From: Candidatus Thioglobus sp. NP1
GTDB lineage: Bacteria > Pseudomonadota > Gammaproteobacteria > PS1 > Pseudothioglobaceae
Assembly: GCF_003326015.1 (NCBI RefSeq)
Contig: NZ_CP023860.1
Location: 124,001 to 188,000 of the forward strand
Direction of reading: 5' to 3'
DNA: 64,000 nucleotides
The notes under the pieces were generated by a model, which saw nothing but the letters and a program-made list of their open reading frames with translations, was not told where the DNA came from and did no database searches. Position numbers and translations under genes: made by a program. Shown here in pieces: positions 36,286-45,694 of this stretch. Position 1 is the first letter of the stretch, and every line of letters starts with the position of its first letter.

Positions 36286-37056
36286 ATGAAAAAAATTAAA
36301 GATTCTAAAATTGCCTTGATTACTGGAGCATGTGGTGGCATTGGTAAAGCGCTTGTTCATAAATATGCTAGTCAAAATATTACTCTTGCTCTTGCAGATA
36401 AGTCTCAAGATCAACTCGATAAACTTGTAAAAGAGATCCAAAAAAATGGTGGAACAGCTGTTGCTTTTCCAGGTGATCTTAGTGACAAGAATTATTGTGA
36501 TAATTTAGTTAATAACGTTATGATGGAATTTAAAAAAATAGACATATTAGTAAATAATGCTGGCTTAATGAGACGAGGTGACATTACTAATACATCTGAT
36601 GATGATTACGAGATGTCAATGGCTATTAATGTTGAGGCTCCATTTCGTATTGTTCGATCTATAATTCCGTTGATGTCAAATGCTGGTGGTGGTTCAATTG
36701 TAAATGTCTCATCATGCTGGGGTATAAATCCAGGTCCTAACCACCTAATTTACTGTACTACAAAAGCTGCTTTAGCCACTATGACGAAATGTTTGGGACG
36801 GGATCATGCTCATCAAAATATACGTATTAATGCCGTTTGTCCTAATGAGGTTAATACTCCTATGCTCAGAACTGGTTTCGAAATACGTGGTCTGGATTCT
36901 AATGATGCAATTAATGAATTAAACCAATCAGTTCCTATTGGTCATATAGCGGAGCCTGAAGAAATTGCAGATGTTATTACATTTTTAACTTCAAATGAAG
37001 CAAGATATATATGTGGTTCTCTAGTGGAGATTAATGGTGGAAAAGCGGTTTACTGA
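36286..37056 (+). CDS. short-chain dehydrogenase/reductase 1 (MttB operon)
   Basis: NAD(P)-dependent oxidoreductase of 256 residues. Cofactor motif TGACGGIG near residue 13, NNAG near 91, active-site Ser in NVSSCWG and YCTTK for Tyr and Lys. It ends in the usual LTSNEARYICGSLVEINGGKAVY. It starts 3 bases after the MttB-family gene, so coupling is likely. The alcohol or ketone it acts on is unknown; with a second SDR and a flavin oxidase it may oxidise an intermediate of the same compound. Confidence 0.88.
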   Translation: MKKIKDSKIALITGACGGIGKALVHKYASQNITLALADKSQDQLDKLVKEIQKNGGTAVAFPGDLSDKNYCDNLVNNVMMEFKKIDILVNNAGLMRRGDITNTSDDDYEMSMAINVEAPFRIVRSIIPLMSNAGGGSIVNVSSCWGINPGPNHLIYCTTKAALATMTKCLGRDHAHQNIRINAVCPNEVNTPMLRTGFEIRGLDSNDAINELNQSVPIGHIAEPEEIADVITFLTSNEARYICGSLVEINGGKAVY

Positions 37057-37780
37057 TAAAGTTATCGTCATTACAGGGGCCTCTAGAGGTATTGGTTTGG
37101 CTTGTGCAAAACGCTTTGAGATGGAGGGGGCAAAAGTTTGCACTATTCAGCGCAGTAAATCTAAATTATTTGACTCATATGAATTTAACTTAAAACATGA
37201 ACAAGAATGTTTAGAGAGTATTAGTACAATTTATAAAAAATATGGATATATTGATGTTCTGGTTAATAATGCAGGGATGATGGAGGAAGCATTAATCCAA
37301 GATACATCAATTGATAGTTGGAATAACACCCTCTCTTTAAATCTAACTGCGCCTTTTTTAATGAGCAAATTTGCTATGCCACATCTTATTAGGTCAAAGG
37401 GTTGCATAGTTAATATTGGCTCTATCGAGGGCATTGGAGCTAATCCAAAGCATGCTGCTTATTGTGCAAGTAAGGCTGGTCTTCATGGCCTTACAAGAGC
37501 AGTTGCAATCGATCATGGAATTGATGGTGTTCGCTGTAATGCAGTTGCACCTGGATGGATTGATACTAAACTCAATGAAGATTTTATTAATTCAATGCCA
37601 GATCCAAGTTCTTTTAAAGATAATATAGCTTCGATACACCCACTTAATAGAACTGGAAAAGTCGAAGAGGTAGCCGCTTTAGTCTCATGGCTTGCTTCCA
37701 ATGAGTCAAGCTTCATAACTGGAGAGGTTTATACCATTGATGGGGGGCGCATGTCAAAAATTACCTTACCAAATAATTAA
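37034..37780 (+). CDS. short-chain dehydrogenase/reductase 2 (MttB operon)
   Basis: Second SDR of the run (248 residues). Motifs: TGASRGIG, NNAGMM, NIGSIEGIG and YCASK. The C terminus SSFITGEVYTIDGGRM is standard. Its ATG lies inside the end of the first SDR gene: the two overlap by 23 bases in different frames, with GGAG four bases before the start. It is not a simple duplicate of SDR 1; the sequences differ throughout apart from motifs. Confidence 0.88.
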   Translation: MVEKRFTDKVIVITGASRGIGLACAKRFEMEGAKVCTIQRSKSKLFDSYEFNLKHEQECLESISTIYKKYGYIDVLVNNAGMMEEALIQDTSIDSWNNTLSLNLTAPFLMSKFAMPHLIRSKGCIVNIGSIEGIGANPKHAAYCASKAGLHGLTRAVAIDHGIDGVRCNAVAPGWIDTKLNEDFINSMPDPSSFKDNIASIHPLNRTGKVEEVAALVSWLASNESSFITGEVYTIDGGRMSKITLPNN

Positions 37781-37782
37781 CA

Positions 37783-39138
37783 ATGGCTAGTAATATTAAG
37801 ATTCCTATAAATCCTGGAAGAACTGGCTGGAAAGAAATCCTTCCAACCAGAACAGTTAACCAAAATCTTTTGGATAATATCAATGCAGATTATTTAATTA
37901 TTGGAGGTGGGTTTGCTGGCTTGTCAGCCGCTCGAAGACTAAATCAAATAGATGCAAGTGCAAAAATTGTTTTAGTTGAAGCCTGTGAAATTGGAGAGGG
38001 GCCTGCAGGAAGAAACTCTGGATTCATGATTGATCTTCCTCACAACTTAGCCTCTGATGATTATCTAGGAAGCCTCGAAAAAGATCGCGAACAAACCCTG
38101 ATTAATCGCTCTGCAATTGAATTCGCTAAGAGAGCTTCAGAGGAATATGAAATGCCAGCTGAAGCGATACAACTTGTCGGTAAAACGAACGCAGCAGCAT
38201 CAAAAAAGGGTATGAAATTCAATACTGATTATGCAAAACATCTAGACAAAACGAGTGAAGCTTACAAAATGCTCGATGCACAAGAAATGAAAAGTCTAAC
38301 CGGCACCGACTACTATATAAATGGACTATGGACTCCAGGTACAGCAATGCTTCAGCCTGCACTTTATATCCAATCATTAGCAGATGGTATTTCTAAAAAA
38401 TCAAATGTAGTCATCTATGAAAACTCACCAGTCATTGCACTAGAGGATGAAGGGCGTCATGATGGACTAAAGATTTGGAAAGCGAAAACCAACTATGGGT
38501 CAATTTCAAGTCCAAAAATTATATTAGCAGTTAACGGCATCGTTGAGCGTTTTGGTTATTTTAAAAATAGCTTAATGACAATTTTTACATACTCCTCATT
38601 AACAAGAGAATTAACCTTGGATGAATCTAATTCCCTAGGAGGCTCTCCTGAATGGGGATTAACTTCAGCAGATGCTATGGGTTCTTCTGTGAGGCGCATC
38701 TCTGGAATTGGTGGTGATAGAATTTTGGTAAGAAATAGGTGGTCATATAATCCAAGTATGGAGGCTAAAGATTCATTTATGAGCGCAGCAGCTAATAGTC
38801 ATAATGAATCATTCAAAGCACGCTTTCCAATTCTCAAAAAAATGTCTATGGAATACTCCTGGGGAGGAAGACTTTGCCTTAGCCTTAATAATGTCTTTGC
38901 TCAAGGTGAAGTTGATGAAGGAGTTTATTCAGCTTGCTGCCAAAATGGTCTTGGAACTGCTAAAGGAACCGCTATTGGAATTATTACAGCTGAAAAAATA
39001 AGTGATGAAAAAAATAGCCTTATTCCAAACTTTAAAGATGAAGAATCTCCAAAAAAACTAATGCCAAAACCTCTTATGTGGGTTGGAGTTAGTAGCTATG
39101 TCCTCTGGAAAGAATTTATGGCAGGTAAAGAAAAATAA
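37783..39138 (+). CDS. FAD-dependent oxidoreductase (DAO superfamily, PuuB/OrdL-like)
   Basis: Flavoprotein of 451 residues that should oxidise a secondary amine or amino acid. FAD-binding motif DYLIIGGGFAGLSAARRL near residue 33, then GEGPAGRNSGFMIDLPH, which fits the GRNSG motif of PuuB/OrdL-like oxidases. LWTPGTAMLQPALYIQSLADG and a C-terminal CCQNGLGTAKGTAIG support the family. Last gene of the MttB 1 run, 2 bases after SDR 2. It ends 12 bases from the convergent MDR gene. The amine substrate cannot be named from sequence. Confidence 0.82.
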   Translation: MASNIKIPINPGRTGWKEILPTRTVNQNLLDNINADYLIIGGGFAGLSAARRLNQIDASAKIVLVEACEIGEGPAGRNSGFMIDLPHNLASDDYLGSLEKDREQTLINRSAIEFAKRASEEYEMPAEAIQLVGKTNAAASKKGMKFNTDYAKHLDKTSEAYKMLDAQEMKSLTGTDYYINGLWTPGTAMLQPALYIQSLADGISKKSNVVIYENSPVIALEDEGRHDGLKIWKAKTNYGSISSPKIILAVNGIVERFGYFKNSLMTIFTYSSLTRELTLDESNSLGGSPEWGLTSADAMGSSVRRISGIGGDRILVRNRWSYNPSMEAKDSFMSAAANSHNESFKARFPILKKMSMEYSWGGRLCLSLNNVFAQGEVDEGVYSACCQNGLGTAKGTAIGIITAEKISDEKNSLIPNFKDEESPKKLMPKPLMWVGVSSYVLWKEFMAGKEK

Positions 39139-39150
39139 TCTTATAAGAAA

Positions 39151-40227
39151 TTAAGGGATAAGAACAAGTTTTCCAGTATATTTTTTTGATATAAAGTCTT
39201 TTTGGGCATTAACAATATCTTTAAGCAAGTAGCTTTTTGCAACTAGTGGTTTAATCTCATTTCTTTCGATATATCCAATTAAATTTTTGAAAACCTGTTC
39301 ATCTTGAACAGTACAACCCATTAAGGTAAGATCTTTTAAATATAGTGTTCTAATATCAAGCTCTACGATTGGACCAGCTATAGCACCAGCAGTAGCATAC
39401 CTAGAACCCCTTTTGAGAACTTCAAGCAGCTCACTCCATTGACTTCCAGCAACTAAATCAAGAACCACATCAATACTTTCAGCCTCCAGAGCTCCAGTAA
39501 TACTCTCACCTCGGTTTATAACAATATCTGCGCCTATTTTTTGGACTTCAAGAGATTTTTCTTTGCTTGCAATTGCAATTACCTTAGCACCTCTTCTTTT
39601 TGCTAATTGAATCGCAGCAGATCCAACACCTCCAGAGGCTCCTGTAATTAATACAACTTCATCCTTTTTAACATTAGAGCGCTCCAAGAGATTCTCTGCA
39701 GTCGAGTATGCACAAGGAATTGTTGCTAACTCTAGATCACTCCAATCACTATCAATCTTGAAAGTCTCTTTGCTAAAAGCAACCATATATTGTGCAAAGG
39801 CTCCATCACACTCTGAACCCATTGTCCAACATTCATATGGCCTATAGTCAACTGCATATTGTTGCATAGTTCTAACTAAAACTCTCTCACCAACTCTATG
39901 AGCATCAACCTGATCACCAACCAAAACAATTTCACCACAACAATCAGCGCCTTGAATAATAGGAAAATTAAGAGGCACGCCCTCCCAACCACCATCCTTA
40001 TAATGGCCATAGGAATCATTTAAATTAGTTTCGCCTGAAACTGACTTTGAATACCAAGCAGTACGAGTATTTATGTCGGTATTATTTAACCCAGCACCTA
40101 GGACTTTTATTAATACTTGATCAGACTTTGGATGAGGAATTTCAATATCATTTCGAAACTCAAGTACTTCAAATCCTCCATGACCAGTTGTTATAACTGC
40201 ACTCATTGTATTTGGAATTGTATTCAT
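39151..40227 (-). CDS. MDR-family zinc-type/quinone-like oxidoreductase
   Basis: Medium-chain dehydrogenase/reductase (358 residues). GroES-like N-terminal domain (FPIIQGADCCGEIVLVGDQV, about residues 95-115), then the Rossmann motif TGASGGVGSAAIQLAKRRGAKVIA (about 200-225), and KYTGKLVLIP at the end. It is 5 bases after the DddP-like gene. In other DMSP degraders an MDR enzyme (AcuI) detoxifies the acrylate product as acryloyl-CoA, but this protein is longer and does not look like AcuI, so I leave the substrate open. Confidence 0.8.
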   Translation of the reverse strand: MNTIPNTMSAVITTGHGGFEVLEFRNDIEIPHPKSDQVLIKVLGAGLNNTDINTRTAWYSKSVSGETNLNDSYGHYKDGGWEGVPLNFPIIQGADCCGEIVLVGDQVDAHRVGERVLVRTMQQYAVDYRPYECWTMGSECDGAFAQYMVAFSKETFKIDSDWSDLELATIPCAYSTAENLLERSNVKKDEVVLITGASGGVGSAAIQLAKRRGAKVIAIASKEKSLEVQKIGADIVINRGESITGALEAESIDVVLDLVAGSQWSELLEVLKRGSRYATAGAIAGPIVELDIRTLYLKDLTLMGCTVQDEQVFKNLIGYIERNEIKPLVAKSYLLKDIVNAQKDFISKKYTGKLVLIP

Positions 40228-40232
40228 AATAT

Positions 40233-41549
40233 TTAGAGGAGTAATTCAGACTCAAAAGGGTAGTTAGTTAATAATTCATAACCATTATCAGTGACTAAAA
40301 CCTGCTCCTCAAGCTTAACACCTGGACCTCCATCATAGCGACCAACATAGGTCTCAACACACATAACCATGCCAGGCTTTAAGATTCCATCAAAACTGTT
40401 CTCATTTAACTCCCAGCTAAATGGTATAGCAGGAAATTCATCACATAAGCCTACACCATGAAAAAGTACTGAGTAATGTCGAAATTCATCCTTTAAATAC
40501 TCCTTAGAATTTAAAGTTAATTCCTTAAAAGTTGTACCTGGTTTTAATAACTCCATATTATTTTGTATTTGTTCATAACCCATAGTGTAAATTTCTTTTT
40601 GCTCATCAGTCGGCTTCCCATCACCACACAACCAAGTTCGAGACATGTCTGTGCAGTATCCATATGAGCCAACCAAGTCAGTATCAAAACCCATTAACTC
40701 TCCACTTAAAATGGGGCGTGATGAGCACTCTTGATACCAAGGGTTTGCTCTGGGTCCTGAGGCAAGTAATCTAGTTTCAATCCATTCTGCACCTCTAGAG
40801 ACAGCCTCCATCTGAAAACGACTCCAAAGCTCTTGTTCAGTAATTCCAGGCTTAAAGTGATTTCGCATAAGCTCAATTGACTTTTCACATGCAAAAATAG
40901 ACCGCTTCATAGCTTTTATCTCATCTTCTGATTTAATAAGCCTAGCAAGCTCCATCACTTCCTCTCCATTTTTCAACTTAAGGCCATTTATTTGAAGTTC
41001 ATGAATGCCCTCGGGAGCACAATGATCTATTGCTAAGTTTTTGTTTCCTTTACCATATTCATTAACTATATCAACAATTTCAGATGCCCATATCTTAGCC
41101 CTCTCTTTGCTTTTATCTCCAGCAGTAAAGTATAAATAGGTGACTGCATGTCTGACTTCAGTAATTAAAGGATTGTGGTTTGATAGAAAATCATGGGCAT
41201 CAAACTCAAAAATAATGACAGGACCATCCGTCATTACAAGTGCGTAACGAGCAGCGTTATGGGAGGTCCACAAAGACATATTTGTACTGTCTGTTGCGTA
41301 ACGAATATTTAATGGATCGTAGAGAAGAATGCCAGCATAGTCATGCTCAACAAGTTTCTCTCGTACTCTTTTTAATCTATATTGTCTTATTTTTGTCATA
41401 TCTGGGTTTGCCAAACCAGCCTCTAGCCATTCAGACTCAGCAAGCTCTCCGGGGCCTAATGCATGTTTATTTAGACTATAGATATCCTCTTCACCTTTTA
41501 GGTGAGAGCCTATTTTTGCATGGTGTCTTTTAGCTGATGTAAAACTCAT
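40233..41549 (-). CDS. dddP: DddP-like M24-fold protein, candidate DMSP lyase
   Basis: 438 residues with the M24 peptidase fold. It resembles the Roseobacter DMSP lyase DddP along its length: PLNIRYATDSTNM..W..HN, WIETRLLASGPR.NPW.QEC, FDTDLVGSYG.C.D.SR and HGVGLCDE. By my alignment from memory all described active-site residues are kept: metal ligands D289, D291, D301, H364, E399 and E414, plus Y359 and the proposed catalytic base D370. DddP splits dimethylsulfoniopropionate into dimethylsulfide and acrylate. Neighbours are a DMGDH-like flavoprotein and an MDR enzyme. Distant DddP relatives can have other substrates, so activity is a strong candidate, not proven. Confidence 0.7.
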   Translation of the reverse strand: MSFTSAKRHHAKIGSHLKGEEDIYSLNKHALGPGELAESEWLEAGLANPDMTKIRQYRLKRVREKLVEHDYAGILLYDPLNIRYATDSTNMSLWTSHNAARYALVMTDGPVIIFEFDAHDFLSNHNPLITEVRHAVTYLYFTAGDKSKERAKIWASEIVDIVNEYGKGNKNLAIDHCAPEGIHELQINGLKLKNGEEVMELARLIKSEDEIKAMKRSIFACEKSIELMRNHFKPGITEQELWSRFQMEAVSRGAEWIETRLLASGPRANPWYQECSSRPILSGELMGFDTDLVGSYGYCTDMSRTWLCGDGKPTDEQKEIYTMGYEQIQNNMELLKPGTTFKELTLNSKEYLKDEFRHYSVLFHGVGLCDEFPAIPFSWELNENSFDGILKPGMVMCVETYVGRYDGGPGVKLEEQVLVTDNGYELLTNYPFESELLL

Positions 41550-41566
41550 TTAATAATCCTCAATGG

Positions 41567-43981
41567 TCATCTCATTTTAGATCCAGACGGATCATAAAGG
41601 GGCTCCATGACAATGGATGCCTCTTTGAACTCTCCCAATATCTCTACTTCAAGTTTTGCATTGGAGTCAATTAATTCAACTGGAAGATAGGTCATCGCAA
41701 GTGATTTTTTAACCGAATGTCCATAGCCCCCTGAAGTAATATAGGAAACACACTCCCCATTATGCATCACTGCCTCGTCACCACTGACATCGGTTTCAGT
41801 ATCGATATGTATTACTGAAAGCTTTTTGCTTGGTCCATTCTTTTTCTCAATTAATGCTGCTTTTTTTCCTATAAAGTCTTTATCCCAGTCCACAAAGAAA
41901 TCAAGTCCTGACTCCATTATTGTAAAGTCTGGCCTGAAGTCCATAGTCCATGCACCCCAACTTTTCTCAAGCCTCATAGACATCAAAGCTCTTCCTCCAA
42001 ACCACTTGAGGTTAAGATCTACCCCTAACTCTTCTATAGCCTCAAAGAGTTTCAGTTGGTACTGAGGCGCCACATAAATCTCATAGCCAAGCTCTCCAGT
42101 AAATGAAATTCGGGTGCAGAGTGCCGGCACGCCCCCAATAAATGTATCTCTGATATCTCTGAATTTAAATGTCTCTAAACTCACATCTTCCCGAGTAAGC
42201 CTTGATAACAGTTCTCGAGAGTTTGGACCCGATATCGCAATGCCATGAAAATCATCTGTCATATTCTGATAGAAAACATCTTGAACACCCTCAAGATGCA
42301 TCTCAAACCAGCGAAGATGCATATTTTGTGCAACGCTTGAACCGAATAAGTAGAATGTTTCTTCGTCAATACAGGCAACTGTGAGGTCGCCATTGAGCTT
42401 ACCACTCTCCAAAAGCATAGGTGTCAAATTCACTCTTCCGGGGCCTGGAATCCTACCTGCCAATAACCTATTCAAAAATGCTTTAGCACCCTTACCAGTA
42501 AACTTGTGATTGGCGAAGTTAGCAACCTCACTTGCTCCAACAGACCCCCTCACAGCTTCGACTTCCTTAGCTACGTAATCATGAGATCTTGATCTGTGAA
42601 ATGTTGGCTCTTCATAAGCATCATCTGGAGAGTTGGCAAACCAAAGTGCATTTTCAAGTCCAAAAGTATCTTGCCATACAGCTCCTTTCTGGGTAAGGCG
42701 GTCATAAATTGATGTTGTTTTCTGAAGCCTGCCTTTTGGTAGTGTCTCATTTGGAAAAGTCATCACAAAGCGACGTTCATAATTTTCTGAGGACTTAATC
42801 ACACCCCATTCAGGTGTTGCAAAATCTCCAAAGCGGGCAATATCCATTGCCCAAACATCGACAGAAGGCTCTCCATCAATCATCCATTCTGCCAAAGTTT
42901 TCCCAACACCTCCTGCTTGACAGAAGCCTGCCATTACCCCAACTGCAGTCCAGTAGTTTTTCATTCCTGGAACAGGTCCTATCATTGGATTCCCATCGGG
43001 TGAAAAAACAAATGGGCCATTAATTATATTCTTTATACCTGTAGTTCCTAGTACTGGAATTCGCTCAAAAGCAAGCTCTAATCGATCCGCAATACGATCC
43101 AAGTCTGGCTCCAGTAGATCATGACCAAATGTTTGTGGTGTTCCATCTAAAGACCAAGGGGTTGAGCGAGGCTCATATGTTCCCAACAACATGCCCGTAC
43201 CTTCTTGTCGGGTATAAATATTAGCCTCAAAGTCAATACAACTTGGCAGTCTTTGCCCATCCTTCAAGTTCGCGACTTGTTCAATTTCTTCAGTAATTAA
43301 ATAATGATGTTCCATTGGAACTACAGGTAAATGAATTCCAGACATACGACCAAGCTCTCTAGCCCACAGACCACCAGCATTAACTATATATTCAGCATGA
43401 ATATTTCCTTTTTCAGTTACAACATCCCAAGAACCATCAGATCGCTGATTAGTCTCTATAACAGGCGTATGAGTATAGAATTCTGCACCATGAACTCGTG
43501 CTGATTTTGCGTATGCATATACAACTCCTGAAGGATCAATATCACCATCAGAAGGATCCCAAAGTGCTGCAACATAATGATCAGGATTAATTAATGGGTG
43601 TTTTTCTATGACTTCATCTAAAGAAACAAATTCTTGATTTAAACCTAAAGATCTAGCATTCGAGCGCTCTCGCTTGAGATAATCATGCCAATTTTGATTA
43701 GATGCTAAGTAATAGCCTCCAGTTTTATGCATACTGATTGAATGACCTGAAGTCTCTTCAATTTCTTTATAAAGATTAATTGTGTAATCTTGTAATTTTG
43801 AAACATTAGGATCAGAACTAATAGTGTGGAACGAGCCAGCTGCATGCCAACTAGAACCTGAAGTAAGTTCATCCCTTTCAAGCAAGATGACATCTTTCCA
43901 ACCCATTTTTGCAAGATGAAATAGGATAGAGCACCCAACTACTCCACCTCCAATTACTACAACCCGAGCCTGATCTTTCAT
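41567..43981 (-). CDS. dimethylglycine/sarcosine dehydrogenase-like flavoprotein
   Basis: An 804-residue fusion: FAD-dependent DAO domain (VVVIGGGVVGCSILFHLAKMGWKDVILLERDELTSG, residues 7-42), FAO_M linker, and an aminomethyltransferase-like folate domain (about 430-790, with DMRL-type MSMRLEKSWGAWTMDF and FIGKKAAL). H46 in GSSWHAAG matches the His that carries covalent FAD in dimethylglycine and sarcosine dehydrogenases. The expected reaction is oxidative N-demethylation with transfer of the methyl carbon to tetrahydrofolate. It follows MttB 2 and precedes the DddP-like gene by 17 bases, so it may share a substrate family with them. Confidence 0.85.
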   Translation of the reverse strand: MKDQARVVVIGGGVVGCSILFHLAKMGWKDVILLERDELTSGSSWHAAGSFHTISSDPNVSKLQDYTINLYKEIEETSGHSISMHKTGGYYLASNQNWHDYLKRERSNARSLGLNQEFVSLDEVIEKHPLINPDHYVAALWDPSDGDIDPSGVVYAYAKSARVHGAEFYTHTPVIETNQRSDGSWDVVTEKGNIHAEYIVNAGGLWARELGRMSGIHLPVVPMEHHYLITEEIEQVANLKDGQRLPSCIDFEANIYTRQEGTGMLLGTYEPRSTPWSLDGTPQTFGHDLLEPDLDRIADRLELAFERIPVLGTTGIKNIINGPFVFSPDGNPMIGPVPGMKNYWTAVGVMAGFCQAGGVGKTLAEWMIDGEPSVDVWAMDIARFGDFATPEWGVIKSSENYERRFVMTFPNETLPKGRLQKTTSIYDRLTQKGAVWQDTFGLENALWFANSPDDAYEEPTFHRSRSHDYVAKEVEAVRGSVGASEVANFANHKFTGKGAKAFLNRLLAGRIPGPGRVNLTPMLLESGKLNGDLTVACIDEETFYLFGSSVAQNMHLRWFEMHLEGVQDVFYQNMTDDFHGIAISGPNSRELLSRLTREDVSLETFKFRDIRDTFIGGVPALCTRISFTGELGYEIYVAPQYQLKLFEAIEELGVDLNLKWFGGRALMSMRLEKSWGAWTMDFRPDFTIMESGLDFFVDWDKDFIGKKAALIEKKNGPSKKLSVIHIDTETDVSGDEAVMHNGECVSYITSGGYGHSVKKSLAMTYLPVELIDSNAKLEVEILGEFKEASIVMEPLYDPSGSKMR

Positions 43982-44058
43982 ATAACAAACCTTAATGTGT
44001 TACTAAAAATAGATGTTAATTCAAAAATTAACAAAATTCAAGTGGAGAAATTAAACCC

Positions 44059-45579
44059 TTATAAGGCTGGTGCTCCACCCTCTGAGACCCTCCTATCAAC
44101 AAAACTTTTGAGCTCTTCTTCAACTTCCATCTTAAGCTTTGGCTCTTCATAATCATCTAAAAGTTGCTTCCATATTTTGTTTGCTCTTTGAGAAGCGGTA
44201 ACTGATCCACTGTCTCTCCAAGACTCAAAATTTCTCCAATCTGAAAGTAGTGGATTGTAGTGCTCAGTCTCATAACGTTCCAATGTTTGTTGAGCAGCAA
44301 AAAAATGATTTGCAGGACCTACTTCAGCAATTGCTTCAACCCCTAAAGTGTCTTTGTTAGCAGGTGAAGGCTGCATAAAAGCCTCCATCATTTGATTCAT
44401 TTCAGCATCTAAGATTATTTTTTCATAGGATGCACAAAGCCCTCCTTCAATCCATCCATGACCATGCAAAATGAAGTTTACTTGGCCCAATAAACAAGCC
44501 CATAATGACATCTGAGACTCATAAACTGACTGCTCATCAGGAGCGTTTGAAGCATTAGCATTTGACGCTCTAAGGGGAATCTTATATTTCCGAGCTAACT
44601 GGCCACTTGCAATTGTAGCTTTTGTATATTCAGGAGTTCCAAAAGCTGGCGAGCCAGATTTCATATCAACATTAGATGTGAAGCTACCATAAATAGCTGG
44701 AGCTCCAGGGTTCACACACTGATGAAAGGCCAGTCCTGCTAAAGCTTCTGCATTTTGTTGCACTAGTGCCCCTGCTATAGTAATAGGTGCCATAGCTCCG
44801 GCAAGAGTAAATGGGGTATAGATAACTGGCTGGTTATTTTCAGCCATTTCAATAGCGCCTTCTAAAAGAGCCCTGTCATAAACTAGTGGAGAATTTGCAT
44901 TTACCACTGTTGTAATAGAAGGCTCTTTTAACAAAGTTTCTTTATCAATACCTCTCCCAATTCTAACAATTTCAATTGCATCAAGCATTCTTTCACTTCC
45001 AATTGCATAGCCAAAAAGGGGTTTAGTTGAAAGCCGAGATGCTGCAGATATAGCGTGAAGATGACGAACTCTTACATCAATGTCACAAGGCTCAACAGGA
45101 TAGCCACCAAGGGCATGAACAGTATTTAAAATCTCTCCAAGTTTAATTAAATTTGAATAATCTTCAAAGTTACCTAGAATTCTCCCTCTCTCTAAATCTG
45201 AAACATTAGGTGCACTTGAAACCAAAGTATTAACTACAGAATTTCCACCAATATGGACATGTCTTTCTTTATATCTTCCATGAAGAGTAAACTCACTTGG
45301 AGTTGTTGCTATTTTTTCCATAACAAAACCAGGCTCAAACCTTACGCGCTTTCCATCACTAGCAATATTAGCTCCAGCTTTTTTTAGAATTTCTACTGCA
45401 CGAGGGGATTGGAAATCCAAACCAGTATCACATAAAACTTTTAATGAAGCTTGATGAATTGACTCAATCTCATCCTCTGAAAATATAGTCATTGGCTGAA
45501 AAGGATTCTTTTTTTGGCTATAAGGAGCCTGCTTGAAGTCTACTACCTCTCTAGAAACTTTAGCTCTACCTCTTCTCAT
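44059..45579 (-). CDS. MttB-family (quaternary amine methyltransferase-like) protein 2
   Basis: Second MttB-superfamily protein (506 residues), clearly related to but distinct from the one at 34741. Shared marks: LKVLCDTGLDFQSPRAVEILKKAGANIASDGKRVRFEPG, VVNANSPLVYDRALLEG, GAPAIYGSFTSNVDMKSGSPAFGTPE. No in-frame amber codon. Upstream, TTGAGT and TAACAT 17 bases apart (45636-45641 and 45613-45618, minus strand) are a weak promoter. It heads the run MttB 2, DMGDH-like, DddP-like, MDR. A corrinoid partner is missing here too. Confidence 0.8.
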   Translation of the reverse strand: MRRGRAKVSREVVDFKQAPYSQKKNPFQPMTIFSEDEIESIHQASLKVLCDTGLDFQSPRAVEILKKAGANIASDGKRVRFEPGFVMEKIATTPSEFTLHGRYKERHVHIGGNSVVNTLVSSAPNVSDLERGRILGNFEDYSNLIKLGEILNTVHALGGYPVEPCDIDVRVRHLHAISAASRLSTKPLFGYAIGSERMLDAIEIVRIGRGIDKETLLKEPSITTVVNANSPLVYDRALLEGAIEMAENNQPVIYTPFTLAGAMAPITIAGALVQQNAEALAGLAFHQCVNPGAPAIYGSFTSNVDMKSGSPAFGTPEYTKATIASGQLARKYKIPLRASNANASNAPDEQSVYESQMSLWACLLGQVNFILHGHGWIEGGLCASYEKIILDAEMNQMMEAFMQPSPANKDTLGVEAIAEVGPANHFFAAQQTLERYETEHYNPLLSDWRNFESWRDSGSVTASQRANKIWKQLLDDYEEPKLKMEVEEELKSFVDRRVSEGGAPAL

Positions 45580-45654
45580 TTTTTTAGCTCTAAATTTATT
45601 ACTGTAGAACTGATGTTAATTTAAAAAAGCATTAAACTCAAGTTAAAAATATTT

Positions 45655-45685
45655 AATAAAAATAGTGAGCTGTATTCAGCTCACT
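45655..45685 (-). terminator. intrinsic terminator at the end of operon A
   Basis: On the minus strand a 9-base perfect stem (AGTGAGCTG / CAGCTCACT, bases 45664-45672 and 45677-45685) with a 4-base loop is followed by TATTTTTATT. It lies 10 bases after the SnoaL-like stop, so it ends the solute-binding-protein operon before MttB 2. Confidence 0.75.
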
Positions 45686-45694
45686 TAGAAATTT

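Noticed and set aside
41567-43981. DMSP demethylase DmdA
   Set aside because: DmdA consists only of a GcvT-like part; this protein has a full N-terminal FAD domain with the His that carries covalent flavin in DMGDH.
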